DNA of 8,233 nucleotides from Cytophagia bacterium (GCA_013373005.1 JABXIP010000029.1:1-8233), one strand, 5' to 3'; numbered from the stretch's first letter, positions 1 through 6,669 are shown. The notes: generated from the letters alone by a model not told the origin. Numbers and translations: made by a program.

Positions 1-765
1 AGACATTACATTACTGCCTTGGCCAAAATGTTCAGTAAGGCGGGTTGGGACATTGCCGCCTGGAATAACCGTACATGCAATGGGCCAATCAACAGAACAA
101 TCAAGCTGTATCACCATGCGGCCAGTTACGACATCAGAACGGTAGTTGATTATGCAATTGAGACATATGGGTATGATGAAATTTGCCTGGCCGGAATCAG
201 TATGGGAGGTGGGCAAACCCTTCGGTACATGGGGCAGGGGGATGAATTTCCTTTGCCGGAACAGGTAAAAAAGGCGGTGGCTATATCAGCACCATGCTTT
301 CTTCCCGAAAGTGCCGAAACCCTTTATTCTCCTTCGAATCGAATCTATGAACAGCGATTCCTGAAAAAGCTAATAGGTAAGATCAAAGCCAAGGCTGCTC
401 AGTTTCCTGAAATTGATATTGAAGGAATAGATCAATTGAAGACGCTCAAGGAGTTTGATAATCGTTATTCAGGTCCGCTAAATGGTTTTGAAAATGCAGA
501 TGGCTTCTATGAGTACTGCAACCCTTATCCGTTTATGGCGAACATTGACAGACCAACTCTGATCATCAATGCATTGAATGATCCACTGCTGAAAGGAAGG
601 TGCTATCCATACGAAATGATTGAAGCTAACGAACACCTCTTTCTGGAAACCCCTAAGCGCGGTGGTCATGTAGGCTTTGCCATGTGGGGTTCTGAATTTA
701 CATATAGCGAAAAGCGAACCTTCGACTTTCTAAATAAAAGCTTAGAGCAGTTTCAAGGCCGTTGA
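1..765 (+). CDS. YheT-family alpha/beta hydrolase, 5'-truncated by the window edge
   Basis: This is the C-terminal part of a predicted cytosolic serine hydrolase of the YheT/COG0429 type (relatives of mammalian ABHD1-3), whose physiological substrate is generally not known. The frame is open to base 1 and begins RHYITALAKMF, matching the family segment just after the missing oxyanion-loop HGLEGSS motif. The real start therefore lies upstream, and the TTG at 19 should not be taken as the start. Counting from that TTG, the nucleophile elbow is GISMGG with Ser61, the acid is Asp188 in ALNDPLL, and the base is His217 in RGGHVGF, so a complete catalytic triad is visible. The family-typical FDN-x-PLNGF-x-YY-like stretch is at about 146-166 and the RTCNGPINR segment at 18-26. 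The gene converges on the minus-strand gene ending at 779 with only 13 nt between stops and no clear terminator hairpin. Family call is strong; specificity is unknown. Confidence 0.88.
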   Translation, partial: RHYITALAKMFSKAGWDIAAWNNRTCNGPINRTIKLYHHAASYDIRTVVDYAIETYGYDEICLAGISMGGGQTLRYMGQGDEFPLPEQVKKAVAISAPCFLPESAETLYSPSNRIYEQRFLKKLIGKIKAKAAQFPEIDIEGIDQLKTLKEFDNRYSGPLNGFENADGFYEYCNPYPFMANIDRPTLIINALNDPLLKGRCYPYEMIEANEHLFLETPKRGGHVGFAMWGSEFTYSEKRTFDFLNKSLEQFQGR

Positions 766-778
766 TTCTGCTTCTAAA

Positions 779-1609
779 TTAATCGAAGCTGAACTTCACT
801 AAAACAGGCAAATGGTCTGAAACCCAAAGGCCGTTGTCTCTTTTGTCGTCTAGATGTGAATAGCTCAATACTTTCAACTTTCTGCTGAAAATATAGTCGA
901 TGCGTCTTTCTAGTTTGGAGTTAACATCAAAACCACTGAAAGTACCATAAGGCCCAGTAAGTTTGGTTTTGGACTTCTTGGCGTCATCATCCATATACTT
1001 GGTAATGTTGGCATAAGGATCTGTGTCTGGAGTAACATTAAAGTCGCCAGTAAGGATAACGGCATCTTTTTTATCCGTCATTTCTTTAATCTTATCTACA
1101 ATCAGTTGGGCCGAATTGGCTCTGGCTTCTACACCAACGTGATCGAAGTGTGTGTTGAAGTGCCAGAACTGCTTGCCATCTTCAGTTTCGAATTTGGCAT
1201 AAGAGCAAACTCTCGGTAGGGCAGCATCCCATCCTTTAGAAACCTTTTCAGGAGTGGTAGAAAGCCAGAAAGTTCCCGATTCGAGCACTTTGAGTCCTTT
1301 TTTATAGAAGACAGCACTAAATTCTCCACCTCTTTTTCCATCATCTCTGCCAACTCCAACATAGCTGTAATCTGATAGACTTTGGTCTATAAAATCCATC
1401 TGAGTCTCCAGTGCTTCTTGTACACCAAATGAAATAGGATCATTCCTTTTGATGAGGACGACCACTGCTTCTTTTCTATGCTCCCACCAATTTTCCTTAT
1501 CGCCTTCAGTACTTAAACGGATATTATAGCTCATTACATTAAAGTCTTGAGAAGCAAGGCTTAGAGGCAAGATCATTATGATGGATAAGAGTAGTACAAC
1601 CTTTTTCAT
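779..1609 (-). CDS. Secreted endonuclease/exonuclease/phosphatase (EEP) family hydrolase
   Basis: This is a 276-aa metal-dependent phosphodiesterase or phosphatase of the DNase I/sphingomyelinase/inositol-phosphatase fold, likely exported. Residues 1-20 form a Sec signal peptide (KK, hydrophobic LLLSIIMILPLSLAS, probable cleavage before Gln21). The EEP signature residues appear in order: Asn29 in SYNIR, Glu65 in GVQEA, His154 in NTHFDH, Asp189/Asn191 in TGDFN, Asp238 in RRIDYIFS, and Asp265/His266 in SDHLPV. Length fits a single-domain secreted EEP protein, and no C-terminal T9SS sorting domain follows, so a periplasmic or outer-surface location by Sec alone is likely. The ATG at 1609 is chosen because it gives the intact signal peptide. 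It lies 53 nt after the lhgO stop on the same strand and could be the last gene of that operon. The substrate (DNA, phospholipid, sugar or nucleotide phosphate) cannot be decided from sequence. Confidence 0.9.
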   Translation of the reverse strand: MKKVVLLLSIIMILPLSLASQDFNVMSYNIRLSTEGDKENWWEHRKEAVVVLIKRNDPISFGVQEALETQMDFIDQSLSDYSYVGVGRDDGKRGGEFSAVFYKKGLKVLESGTFWLSTTPEKVSKGWDAALPRVCSYAKFETEDGKQFWHFNTHFDHVGVEARANSAQLIVDKIKEMTDKKDAVILTGDFNVTPDTDPYANITKYMDDDAKKSKTKLTGPYGTFSGFDVNSKLERRIDYIFSRKLKVLSYSHLDDKRDNGLWVSDHLPVLVKFSFD

Positions 1610-1662
1610 GATGCTAATTAGTAGATTAATGTTAAGAACTGGGAAAATCAGGTGTTAGCGAT

Positions 1663-2865
1663 TTATGAATTCATGCGGTTCAATGCTAAATCACTCACTG
1701 TGTCTCCAATAGATAATGAAGAAGTAGCTGCCGGACTTGGTGCATTACACACATTGATGGCTTGCTCAGATTCGAAAATGGCAAAGTCATCGAGTAGACC
1801 ACCGGTTCTGTCACATGCCTGAGCACGAACTCCTGCACCACCATCGATCAGGTCATTTTCCTGAATTTCAGGGATCAGTTTCTGAAGTGCTTTGGTAAAA
1901 GCCGCTTTTGAAAAAGATCGATACATTTCTCCAAAACCAGTTTTCCAGTATTTCATGGCCACTTTCTGGAATCCAGGCCACATCAGTGACTCCATTAGCT
2001 CACCCAAATGAATTTGTGATTTCTTATATCCCTCTCTTCTAAAAGCCAGCACAGCATTAGGGCCAGCTTCTATACCCCCATTGATCATTCTGGTGAAATG
2101 CACACCTAGGAATGGAAAGTTAGGGTCAGGGACAGGGTAAATAAGGTGTTTTACCAGGTATTCCTTCTCTGGTTTTAGCTTGAAGTATTCACCGCGAAAA
2201 GGAATAATTTTCAAGTCAACATCTTCGGATGTTTGTCTGGCTAGTTTATCCGAATAAAGTCCGCCACAGTTGATGACTAATCCGGTCTCTAAGGTCTTTT
2301 TACTGGTTTCGATAATAGAGTCGCCATTAGACTCAGTAATCTTCACCACTTTTTCACCTAAGAAGATTTCGCCCCCAAAAGACCTGATTTTCTCTGCATA
2401 TTTTTCAGCAACTGCTGTGTAGTCAATGATGCCGGTATAGGGCACATTGATGGCCGCGATGCCGTTCACATGTGGCTCAATTTCCTTGAGCTCGTCAATG
2501 CTGAGCTTCGAAATCTGATCGAGACCATTTTCCAAACCACGATTGTAGAGATTTTCCAACAGAGGCTTTTGAAAGTCGTCTGTAGCAACCACTACCTTTC
2601 CGCAAAGCTCATAAGGAACAGATTCCTGATCGCAGAACTCCAATAGCATTTTGTAGCCATTGATGCAGTTTTTAGCTTTTAGGCTTCCGGGTTTATAGTA
2701 AAGTCCGGAATGAATAACACCGCTGTTATTGCCAGTTTGATGCTTACAAAGGCGGTCTTCCTTCTCAATTAGGGCCAATTTAAGCCCTGGCTTTTTCTTC
2801 AGTAATTGATAGGCAGTGGCTAGTCCAACAATACCACCGCCAATAACTACTACATCGTACTTCAT
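1663..2865 (-). CDS. lhgO: L-2-hydroxyglutarate oxidase/dehydrogenase
   Basis: This is an FAD-dependent enzyme of the DAO superfamily that oxidises L-2-hydroxyglutarate to 2-oxoglutarate. It removes a by-product of promiscuous malate/lactate dehydrogenase activity, and in the E. coli homologue electrons pass to the quinone pool. The 400-aa product starts MKYDVVVIGGGIVG, with the dinucleotide-binding GxGxxG at residues 9-14 and the ribose-binding acid Glu34. The family block HQTGNNSGVIHSG at 42-54 and the C-terminal blocks GVRAQACDR (345-353) and NAPSPAATSSLSIG (374-387) are hallmark LhgO/L2HGDH motifs. An upstream in-frame ATG at 2895 would add ten residues and overlap the preceding gene by 29 nt. 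The ATG at 2865 is preferred because the Rossmann strand begins immediately after it and it sits one base past the upstream stop (TAA-A-ATG), implying translational coupling. No strong Shine-Dalgarno is seen. Confidence 0.93.
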   Translation of the reverse strand: MKYDVVVIGGGIVGLATAYQLLKKKPGLKLALIEKEDRLCKHQTGNNSGVIHSGLYYKPGSLKAKNCINGYKMLLEFCDQESVPYELCGKVVVATDDFQKPLLENLYNRGLENGLDQISKLSIDELKEIEPHVNGIAAINVPYTGIIDYTAVAEKYAEKIRSFGGEIFLGEKVVKITESNGDSIIETSKKTLETGLVINCGGLYSDKLARQTSEDVDLKIIPFRGEYFKLKPEKEYLVKHLIYPVPDPNFPFLGVHFTRMINGGIEAGPNAVLAFRREGYKKSQIHLGELMESLMWPGFQKVAMKYWKTGFGEMYRSFSKAAFTKALQKLIPEIQENDLIDGGAGVRAQACDRTGGLLDDFAIFESEQAINVCNAPSPAATSSLSIGDTVSDLALNRMNS

Positions 2866-2866
2866 T

Positions 2867-3244
2867 TTAGAAAGGTAGGTCGTCAGAATCTTCACTTAAC
2901 CAATCAGGCTCATCATTGGCCGATGGTGGAGGAGGTGTATTTCCGTTTGTAGGAGTGGTAGAACTTTCAGCATTAATTCTCCAAACCTGAAGAGTATTGA
3001 AGTATTTGTCTTCACCATTTTTTGGATCAGTCCATTTTCTGCCTTTTAGGTTAAAGCTAACAGTCACTTCCTGTCCGGCTGAAAAGTTATCCAACATATC
3101 ACATTTGTCTTGAATGCACTCAAACTTCACATACTCAGGGTATTGTGGATTCTCTGCATATTCAACCACAAACTCTCTTTTTTTAAATGTGGCAGTAACG
3201 TTCTGTGTTGGGAAAATCTTTTCAATTTTAGCTTTAATGTCCAT
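2867..3244 (-). CDS. DUF3127 family small protein with SSB-like acidic tail
   Basis: This is a 125-aa protein that I recognise as DUF3127-like, a family common in Bacteroidota with no established function. Residues 1-92 form a compact, probably all-beta region with short alternating strands (VTATFKKREFVVEY, VTVSFNLKGRKW, KYFNTLQVWRIN), consistent with an OB-type fold (inference). Cys43 and Cys48 form a CxxxxC pair. Residues 93-113 are a low-complexity Ser/Thr/Asn/Pro linker with a PPPP run, followed by an acidic tail ending DDLPF at the extreme C-terminus. That layout (OB-like domain, disordered linker, DDxPF tip) mimics bacterial single-stranded DNA-binding protein, whose tip recruits repair and replication partners. 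No signal peptide, so cytosolic. It is the first gene of the minus-strand group, and its stop is one base from the lhgO start. Family call fairly sure; a nucleic-acid role is inference. Confidence 0.8.
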   Translation of the reverse strand: MDIKAKIEKIFPTQNVTATFKKREFVVEYAENPQYPEYVKFECIQDKCDMLDNFSAGQEVTVSFNLKGRKWTDPKNGEDKYFNTLQVWRINAESSTTPTNGNTPPPPSANDEPDWLSEDSDDLPF

Positions 3245-3260
3245 TTGTAGAATTTTGTTT

Positions 3261-3291
3261 CAAAGCAATTCAATAATACTTCAAGAAGCAA
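3261..3291 (-). promoter_or_regulatory. Possible Bacteroidota-type promoter for the DUF3127-lhgO group
   Basis: Read on the minus strand there is TTGC (3291-3288), a 19-nt gap, then TTGCTTTG (3268-3261). This resembles the Bacteroidota -33 TTTG / -7 TAnnTTTG pattern with mismatches in both elements. It would place transcription initiation a short distance before the ATG at 3244. The match is imperfect and the call is weak. Confidence 0.28.
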
Positions 3292-3292
3292 G

Positions 3293-3323
3293 TTAAGGGA
3301 TGTTATTATGTGAATTGTGATAA
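3293..3323. repeat. Upstream duplicated block, copy 1
   Basis: This 31-bp segment aligns without gaps to 6670-6700. The first 8 bases (TTAAGGGA) and last 13 bases (TGAATTGTGATAA) are identical, and 25 of 31 positions match overall. It ends about 100 nt before the TTG start of the first adhesin gene. It is either a leftover of the tandem duplication or a shared regulatory site. The TGTGA within it looks like a CRP/FNR half-site, but no matching second half is present. Confidence 0.6.
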
Positions 3324-3339
3324 ACCAAACGTTAAGTTA

Positions 3340-3369
3340 TTGGTCTTTAATTAATCGGCTTATAATTTG
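3340..3369 (+). promoter_or_regulatory. Possible promoter of the first adhesin-like gene
   Basis: TTGG at 3340-3343 is followed, after 17 nt, by TATAATTTG at 3361-3369. That sequence is both a perfect TATAAT and a near match to the Bacteroidota TAnnTTTG element (one extra base). It lies 54 nt before the TTG start. A TTATAAATAG sequence occupies a comparable place (6755-6764) before the paralogue. Suggestive only. Confidence 0.3.
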
Positions 3370-3407
3370 CCAGAGCTATTTACATTAGGTCTTGACAAGC
3401 TTTCGCT

Positions 3408-3455
3408 GAAGTACAGAAGAAATTGAGGAGATATTACCTGCTTTTATTGGCGATG
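3408..3455 (+). repeat. Duplicated leader and start region, copy 1
   Basis: This 48-bp block aligns without gaps to 6795-6842 with 39 identical positions. It covers the ribosome-binding region, the TTG start and the first 11 codons. Conservation continues on both sides of the start codon, so the duplication carried the translation-initiation region with it. The run AAATTGAGGAGAT is identical in both. Confidence 0.75.
3415..3422 (+). promoter_or_regulatory. Weak ribosome-binding site before a TTG start
   Basis: AGAAGAAA directly precedes TTG at 3423, and the paralogue has AGAGGAAA at 6802-6809. Spacing to TTG is short. A better AGGAG lies just inside the reading frame at 3426-3430, seven bases before a CTG (3438). 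TTG is preferred because it gives the MRR n-region of the signal peptide in both paralogues, and because the frame upstream reaches a TGA at 3393 with no ATG or GTG. Confidence 0.4.
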
Positions 3456-6400
3456 TTATTTGCCTGCCTTTCTAAGGCGCAGGTAACAACTGAAGGTACT
3501 GAGTTCTGGCTTGGGTTTATGCAGAATAATGATGTTTCGGCACCGAGCTCACTTGAGATTTTTATTACCTCCAAAACTACCGCTGAGGTTGAGATTTTTC
3601 TATACCAAGACAATACTACAAGATCTATTACTGTCACTCCGGGAGTTACACATCAGGAGGTAATCAATTTCGATGTTTCCAATCCATATGCGGCTACCCT
3701 TAGTGGTAATATTGAACGCAAGGCCATTAGAATTCTTTCCGATGTCGATATCAGTGTATATGCATTTAACAATAGACAAAGAAGTGCAGATGCCACAGTT
3801 ATTTTGCCTGCCCCTTCTTTGGGTATCGAATACTATGTGGCAGGTTATTGGGAAGATGGCCCTGATGACGGTATTGGTACCGTAGACAGTCCTTCTGAAT
3901 TTCTCATCGTAGCTGCTCAAGATGATACAGAGATAGAGGTTACTACTTCGGTTCAGACCATCAGTGGTCAACCTGCTAATTCTCCATATAATATCATACT
4001 CAATCAAGGAGAGTTGTATCAGGTAAAGGCCAATGGAGACCTTTCCGGTTCATACATCAGAGTAGCAGAAGGTTCTGCAGATTGTAAGAATTTTGCTGTT
4101 TTTGGAGGTAATCAATGGGGTAGAGTTACACTAAATGAGAATTGTGCTACCACTAATGATCCCAGCTTCTTGGGAGGATATGCTGCTGACCACTTGTTTG
4201 AGCAAATGTATCCGACTAGTACTTGGGGAAAGAACTATGTAGCGATGCCTTTTCAGTTAAGGAACAATTATGCGCTCAGGGTAATGGCCATGCAGGATCA
4301 AACAACGGTAAACATTGGTGGTCAGGTTTTTACAATTGATGCTGGACAATATGTGACATCTGTTGAAAATGATGTTGTATCCGTTCAAGCTGATAAGCCG
4401 GTTCAAGTAGCGCAGTTTAGCCTTACCATGAGTTGCGATACACAGAGCACAGCCGGTATTGGCGATCCGTTTATGATTATGCTCAATCCCAATGAGCAGC
4501 AGCTCTCAGAAATCAACTTCAATGCCTTAAACGCAACGGAGTTGAGTGACTATTATCTCTCTGTAATCACCAACACCGATCAGGTGAATTCTTTATCACT
4601 CAATGGCACTCCAGTGAATAGTACAATATTTAGTCAAGTACCCGGAGCTCCTGATTATTCTCATGCTTCTATTAAGGTTCAGAAAGGTCAGGATTATAAT
4701 CTTAGGTCTTCTGGGGGTGGTTTTGTGGCCTATATCTATGCCTTCGGGTTTTTGGAATCATTTGGCTATGTGGCTGGAGCAGCGTTGGAAAATCTTAACC
4801 TGGAGATAGAAGCTGATGATGAATACATCAGTATTGTTGACGATGCTGCTTGTCTCAATGCAGACATACAATTTACCGCAGCTTTTGATACACCTTCAGG
4901 TCAACAACCAAGGTTCAATACCTTCGATTGGGATTTTGGCAATGGAGATGTGGCTCAGGGGGAGCATGTAACTTATAAATACACTGTGCCCGGAACTTAT
5001 CAGGTAACGCTAACAGCATCTGATGGACAGGGTTCTTGTGGTAGTTCGGAAACCCTCAACAAGACTATAGAGATTAAAGAAGTAGTAGTCGATGAAATTA
5101 TCGGAGCTAGTTCTGTTTGTCCTGATGTTACAGGAATTGGATATGAAGTTTCAGGAGAGGCTGATAATACTTATGAATGGATAGTGGATGGAGGAACAAT
5201 AATTGGTGCTGATACTGGAGAACGTATTCTGGTCGATTGGGGGACTACAAATGCCAATGCCTTGGTGCAGGTAGTTCCTAGGAATTTGCTAGGCTGTCTG
5301 GGAGATACCTTAAAATTACCAGTAATCATTAATAAAAGACTCGAGCCTACTGCGCCTTTCACCGACAGTCCTTTGACAGTAAATGGAATTGCCGAGGTTT
5401 GCTTTGATGAGAAGAATAGAACTCGCTACTATGTCAGCCCTACCAATGGATCGCAATATGAATGGCATGTTCAGGGAGGAACTTTTACAGTCGACTCTAA
5501 TCCTAATTCTGCTGAGGTGATTGTTGACTGGGGCAACAGTTCCACTGGAACAGTCTGGTATACCGAGTCGAATGATCTGATAGATGACTGCGAAGGTGGT
5601 TCTGATCCGCTTGAGGTAATAATTTATAGTCAACTCACCGCTTCTGCCGACATTGATCATGTATTGTGTAATGGAGAGTCGAACGGACAAATCTCACTCA
5701 CAATTACAGGAGGAAAATCTGGAGATTATACTGTAGAATGGGACAATGGTATGACTGGAGCTACTATTTCTAGTTTGACAGCCGGAGATTACCAAGCCAC
5801 CATTACCGATGAATTAGGATGTCAATTGATTCAGACCTTTACCATCACTGAGCCAGAGCCTTTAATTATTCAAAACATAACCACGCTTCCGGTAAGGTGC
5901 TTTCAGGAGAGCAATGGAGTTGCCGAACTTGAAGTTACCGGAGGTACCTTATTTGGGAATAATGAGTACCAATATACCTGGCAAACTGGGGGAATAGAAA
6001 CACAAGGTGAAAGCAGAACTATTAACTCATTGATTGCTGGGCAGTATACGGTTGTCGTGACCGATGCTAAAGGGTGTGAGGCGACATCCACATTTACTAT
6101 TGATGAGCCACCACTTCTGGAGGTAGATTTAAATACATTGATTAACGACCCTATTTGTCCTGACGCTTCAGATGGTGAGGCGTTTGTAGATGCGAAAGGG
6201 GGAACACCAGACTATCAGTTTTTCTGGAGTAACAATCCTTCTGCTGATGATCAGAATGCCAGAAACTTAAGCGAAGGTTCATACTCTGTTAGAATTGTAG
6301 ATGCGAATGGCTGTGAGTTGGTCTATGAAATTGATGTGACCGAAAGATATCCCAAGATATTTATTCCTAATGCCTTTAGTCCCAATGGCGATACTGAAAA

Positions 6401-6632
6401 TGATGAATTCAAACCTGTAGCAGAATGCGAGTCGAACTATTACATGCAATTATTCAACCGATGGGGGACTGTAGTTTTTTCTACAGAGGACATTAATGAA
6501 GGTTGGGATGGTTCTTATGAAAATGAAGAAGCTCCAGCTGGTATCTATTCTTATCTGATTTTTTATGCAGGAAGCGTAAATGGAGTAGATTTTGAAGAAA
6601 CATATAGAGGGAGCTTTAAACTGATACGATAG
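3423..6632 (+). CDS. T9SS-exported modular adhesin-like protein: IgGFc-binding-like, PKD, SprB repeats, type B sorting domain
   Basis: This 1069-aa secreted protein probably ends up on the cell surface. Residues 1-19 are a Sec signal peptide cut before Gln20. Residues about 22-455 resemble the IgGFc-binding N-terminal domain named from the mammalian mucus protein FCGBP: EFWLGFM, SADATVILP, a Cys at 221 before KNFAVFGG, DHLFEQM from 256, WGKNY at 268, VQVAQF from 327, GDPFMIM near 348. A PKD domain follows (about 480-550, with WDFGNGD around Trp503). Next are two PKD/Ig-like units with YEWxVxGG and VDWG motifs (about 557-640 and 645-735) and three SprB-like repeats (about 742-973). The end (978-1069) is a gliding-associated/T9SS type B C-terminal domain with PNAFSPNGD, FNRWG, WDG and PAGIYSY. 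The expected route is Sec followed by T9SS; the ligand is unknown. Start is TTG. A paralogue follows in tandem. Domain calls are motif-based; the adhesin role is inference. Confidence 0.88.
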   Translation: MRRYYLLLLAMLFACLSKAQVTTEGTEFWLGFMQNNDVSAPSSLEIFITSKTTAEVEIFLYQDNTTRSITVTPGVTHQEVINFDVSNPYAATLSGNIERKAIRILSDVDISVYAFNNRQRSADATVILPAPSLGIEYYVAGYWEDGPDDGIGTVDSPSEFLIVAAQDDTEIEVTTSVQTISGQPANSPYNIILNQGELYQVKANGDLSGSYIRVAEGSADCKNFAVFGGNQWGRVTLNENCATTNDPSFLGGYAADHLFEQMYPTSTWGKNYVAMPFQLRNNYALRVMAMQDQTTVNIGGQVFTIDAGQYVTSVENDVVSVQADKPVQVAQFSLTMSCDTQSTAGIGDPFMIMLNPNEQQLSEINFNALNATELSDYYLSVITNTDQVNSLSLNGTPVNSTIFSQVPGAPDYSHASIKVQKGQDYNLRSSGGGFVAYIYAFGFLESFGYVAGAALENLNLEIEADDEYISIVDDAACLNADIQFTAAFDTPSGQQPRFNTFDWDFGNGDVAQGEHVTYKYTVPGTYQVTLTASDGQGSCGSSETLNKTIEIKEVVVDEIIGASSVCPDVTGIGYEVSGEADNTYEWIVDGGTIIGADTGERILVDWGTTNANALVQVVPRNLLGCLGDTLKLPVIINKRLEPTAPFTDSPLTVNGIAEVCFDEKNRTRYYVSPTNGSQYEWHVQGGTFTVDSNPNSAEVIVDWGNSSTGTVWYTESNDLIDDCEGGSDPLEVIIYSQLTASADIDHVLCNGESNGQISLTITGGKSGDYTVEWDNGMTGATISSLTAGDYQATITDELGCQLIQTFTITEPEPLIIQNITTLPVRCFQESNGVAELEVTGGTLFGNNEYQYTWQTGGIETQGESRTINSLIAGQYTVVVTDAKGCEATSTFTIDEPPLLEVDLNTLINDPICPDASDGEAFVDAKGGTPDYQFFWSNNPSADDQNARNLSEGSYSVRIVDANGCELVYEIDVTERYPKIFIPNAFSPNGDTENDEFKPVAECESNYYMQLFNRWGTVVFSTEDINEGWDGSYENEEAPAGIYSYLIFYAGSVNGVDFEETYRGSFKLIR
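5100..5630 (+). repeat. Two consecutive PKD/Ig-like units inside the adhesin gene
   Basis: Two copies of a roughly 80-95-residue unit lie end to end. Each has a Cys near the start (SSVCPD, AEVCFD), then YEWxVxGGT (Tyr584 and Tyr679), then VDWG some 20 residues later. This resembles the PKD-like units common in Bacteroidota surface proteins and is a divergent internal duplication at protein level. It probably serves as a stalk or spacer. Confidence 0.65.
5646..6340 (+). repeat. Three SprB-like repeats inside the adhesin gene
   Basis: Three units of about 70-80 residues share a pattern: Cys plus N/D-G near the start (LCNGESNGQI, RCFQESNGVA, ICPDASDGEA), TGG or KGG, an aromatic Y/F-x-W, then GxYxxxxxDxxGC and a closing IxEP or VTE. 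This is the SprB repeat known from the gliding adhesin of Flavobacterium johnsoniae and many T9SS cargo proteins. The three copies have diverged, so recent slippage is unlikely. Confidence 0.8.
6354..6629 (+). other. T9SS type B C-terminal sorting domain (coding segment)
   Basis: This segment encodes residues 978-1069: KIFIPNAFSPNGD, then NDEFKP, MQLFNRWG, a W-D-G at about 1032-1034, PAGIYSYLI and a terminal GSFKLIR. This is the gliding motility-associated C-terminal (CHU_C/type B) pattern that directs proteins across the outer membrane by T9SS. Type B cargo is often associated with SprF-like partners, and no sprF-like gene is visible in this window. Confidence 0.87.
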
Positions 6633-6641
6633 AATTCTATC
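6628..6641. repeat. Perfect 14-bp palindrome over the stop codon
   Basis: GATAGAATTCTATC is a perfect inverted repeat overlapping the TAG stop at 6630-6632. As RNA it could form only a five-pair stem with an AATT loop, and no T-tract follows directly, so it is not a convincing intrinsic terminator. The rest of the 177-nt gap (6633-6809) holds no gene. Confidence 0.5.
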
Positions 6642-6669
6642 AACGTCATCGTTATTGTCGTTTTACGTA

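Noticed and set aside
19..21. TTG as the true start of the YheT-like hydrolase
   Set aside because: The frame is open to base 1 and encodes family-typical sequence before it; the oxyanion-loop segment must lie upstream of the window.
755..835. Direct repeat AAGGCCGTTG at 755-764 and near 826-835
   Set aside because: It is ten bases only, with both copies inside unrelated coding sequence and no extension on either side, so chance is the simplest reading.
2866..2895. Upstream ATG of lhgO at 2895
   Set aside because: It adds ten residues before the FAD-binding strand and overlaps the DUF3127 gene, whereas the ATG at 2865 fits the family N-terminus and a coupled start.
3392..3397. Perfect TTGACA as a -35 element
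   Set aside because: A matching -10 would fall at about 3415-3420, where the sequence is AGAAGA and overlaps the ribosome-binding region, so it does not form a promoter.
3453..3467. Lipoprotein signal (LFAC, Cys15) in the first adhesin-like protein
   Set aside because: Phe at the -2 position is a poor lipobox match, the paralogue has Ser at that place, and both proteins share a better signal peptidase I site before Gln20.
3600..4007. Minus-strand reading frames within the adhesin gene, such as this 135-codon one
   Set aside because: They lie opposite a gene with clear domain structure and their translations show no recognisable motifs; they are shadows of the real frame.
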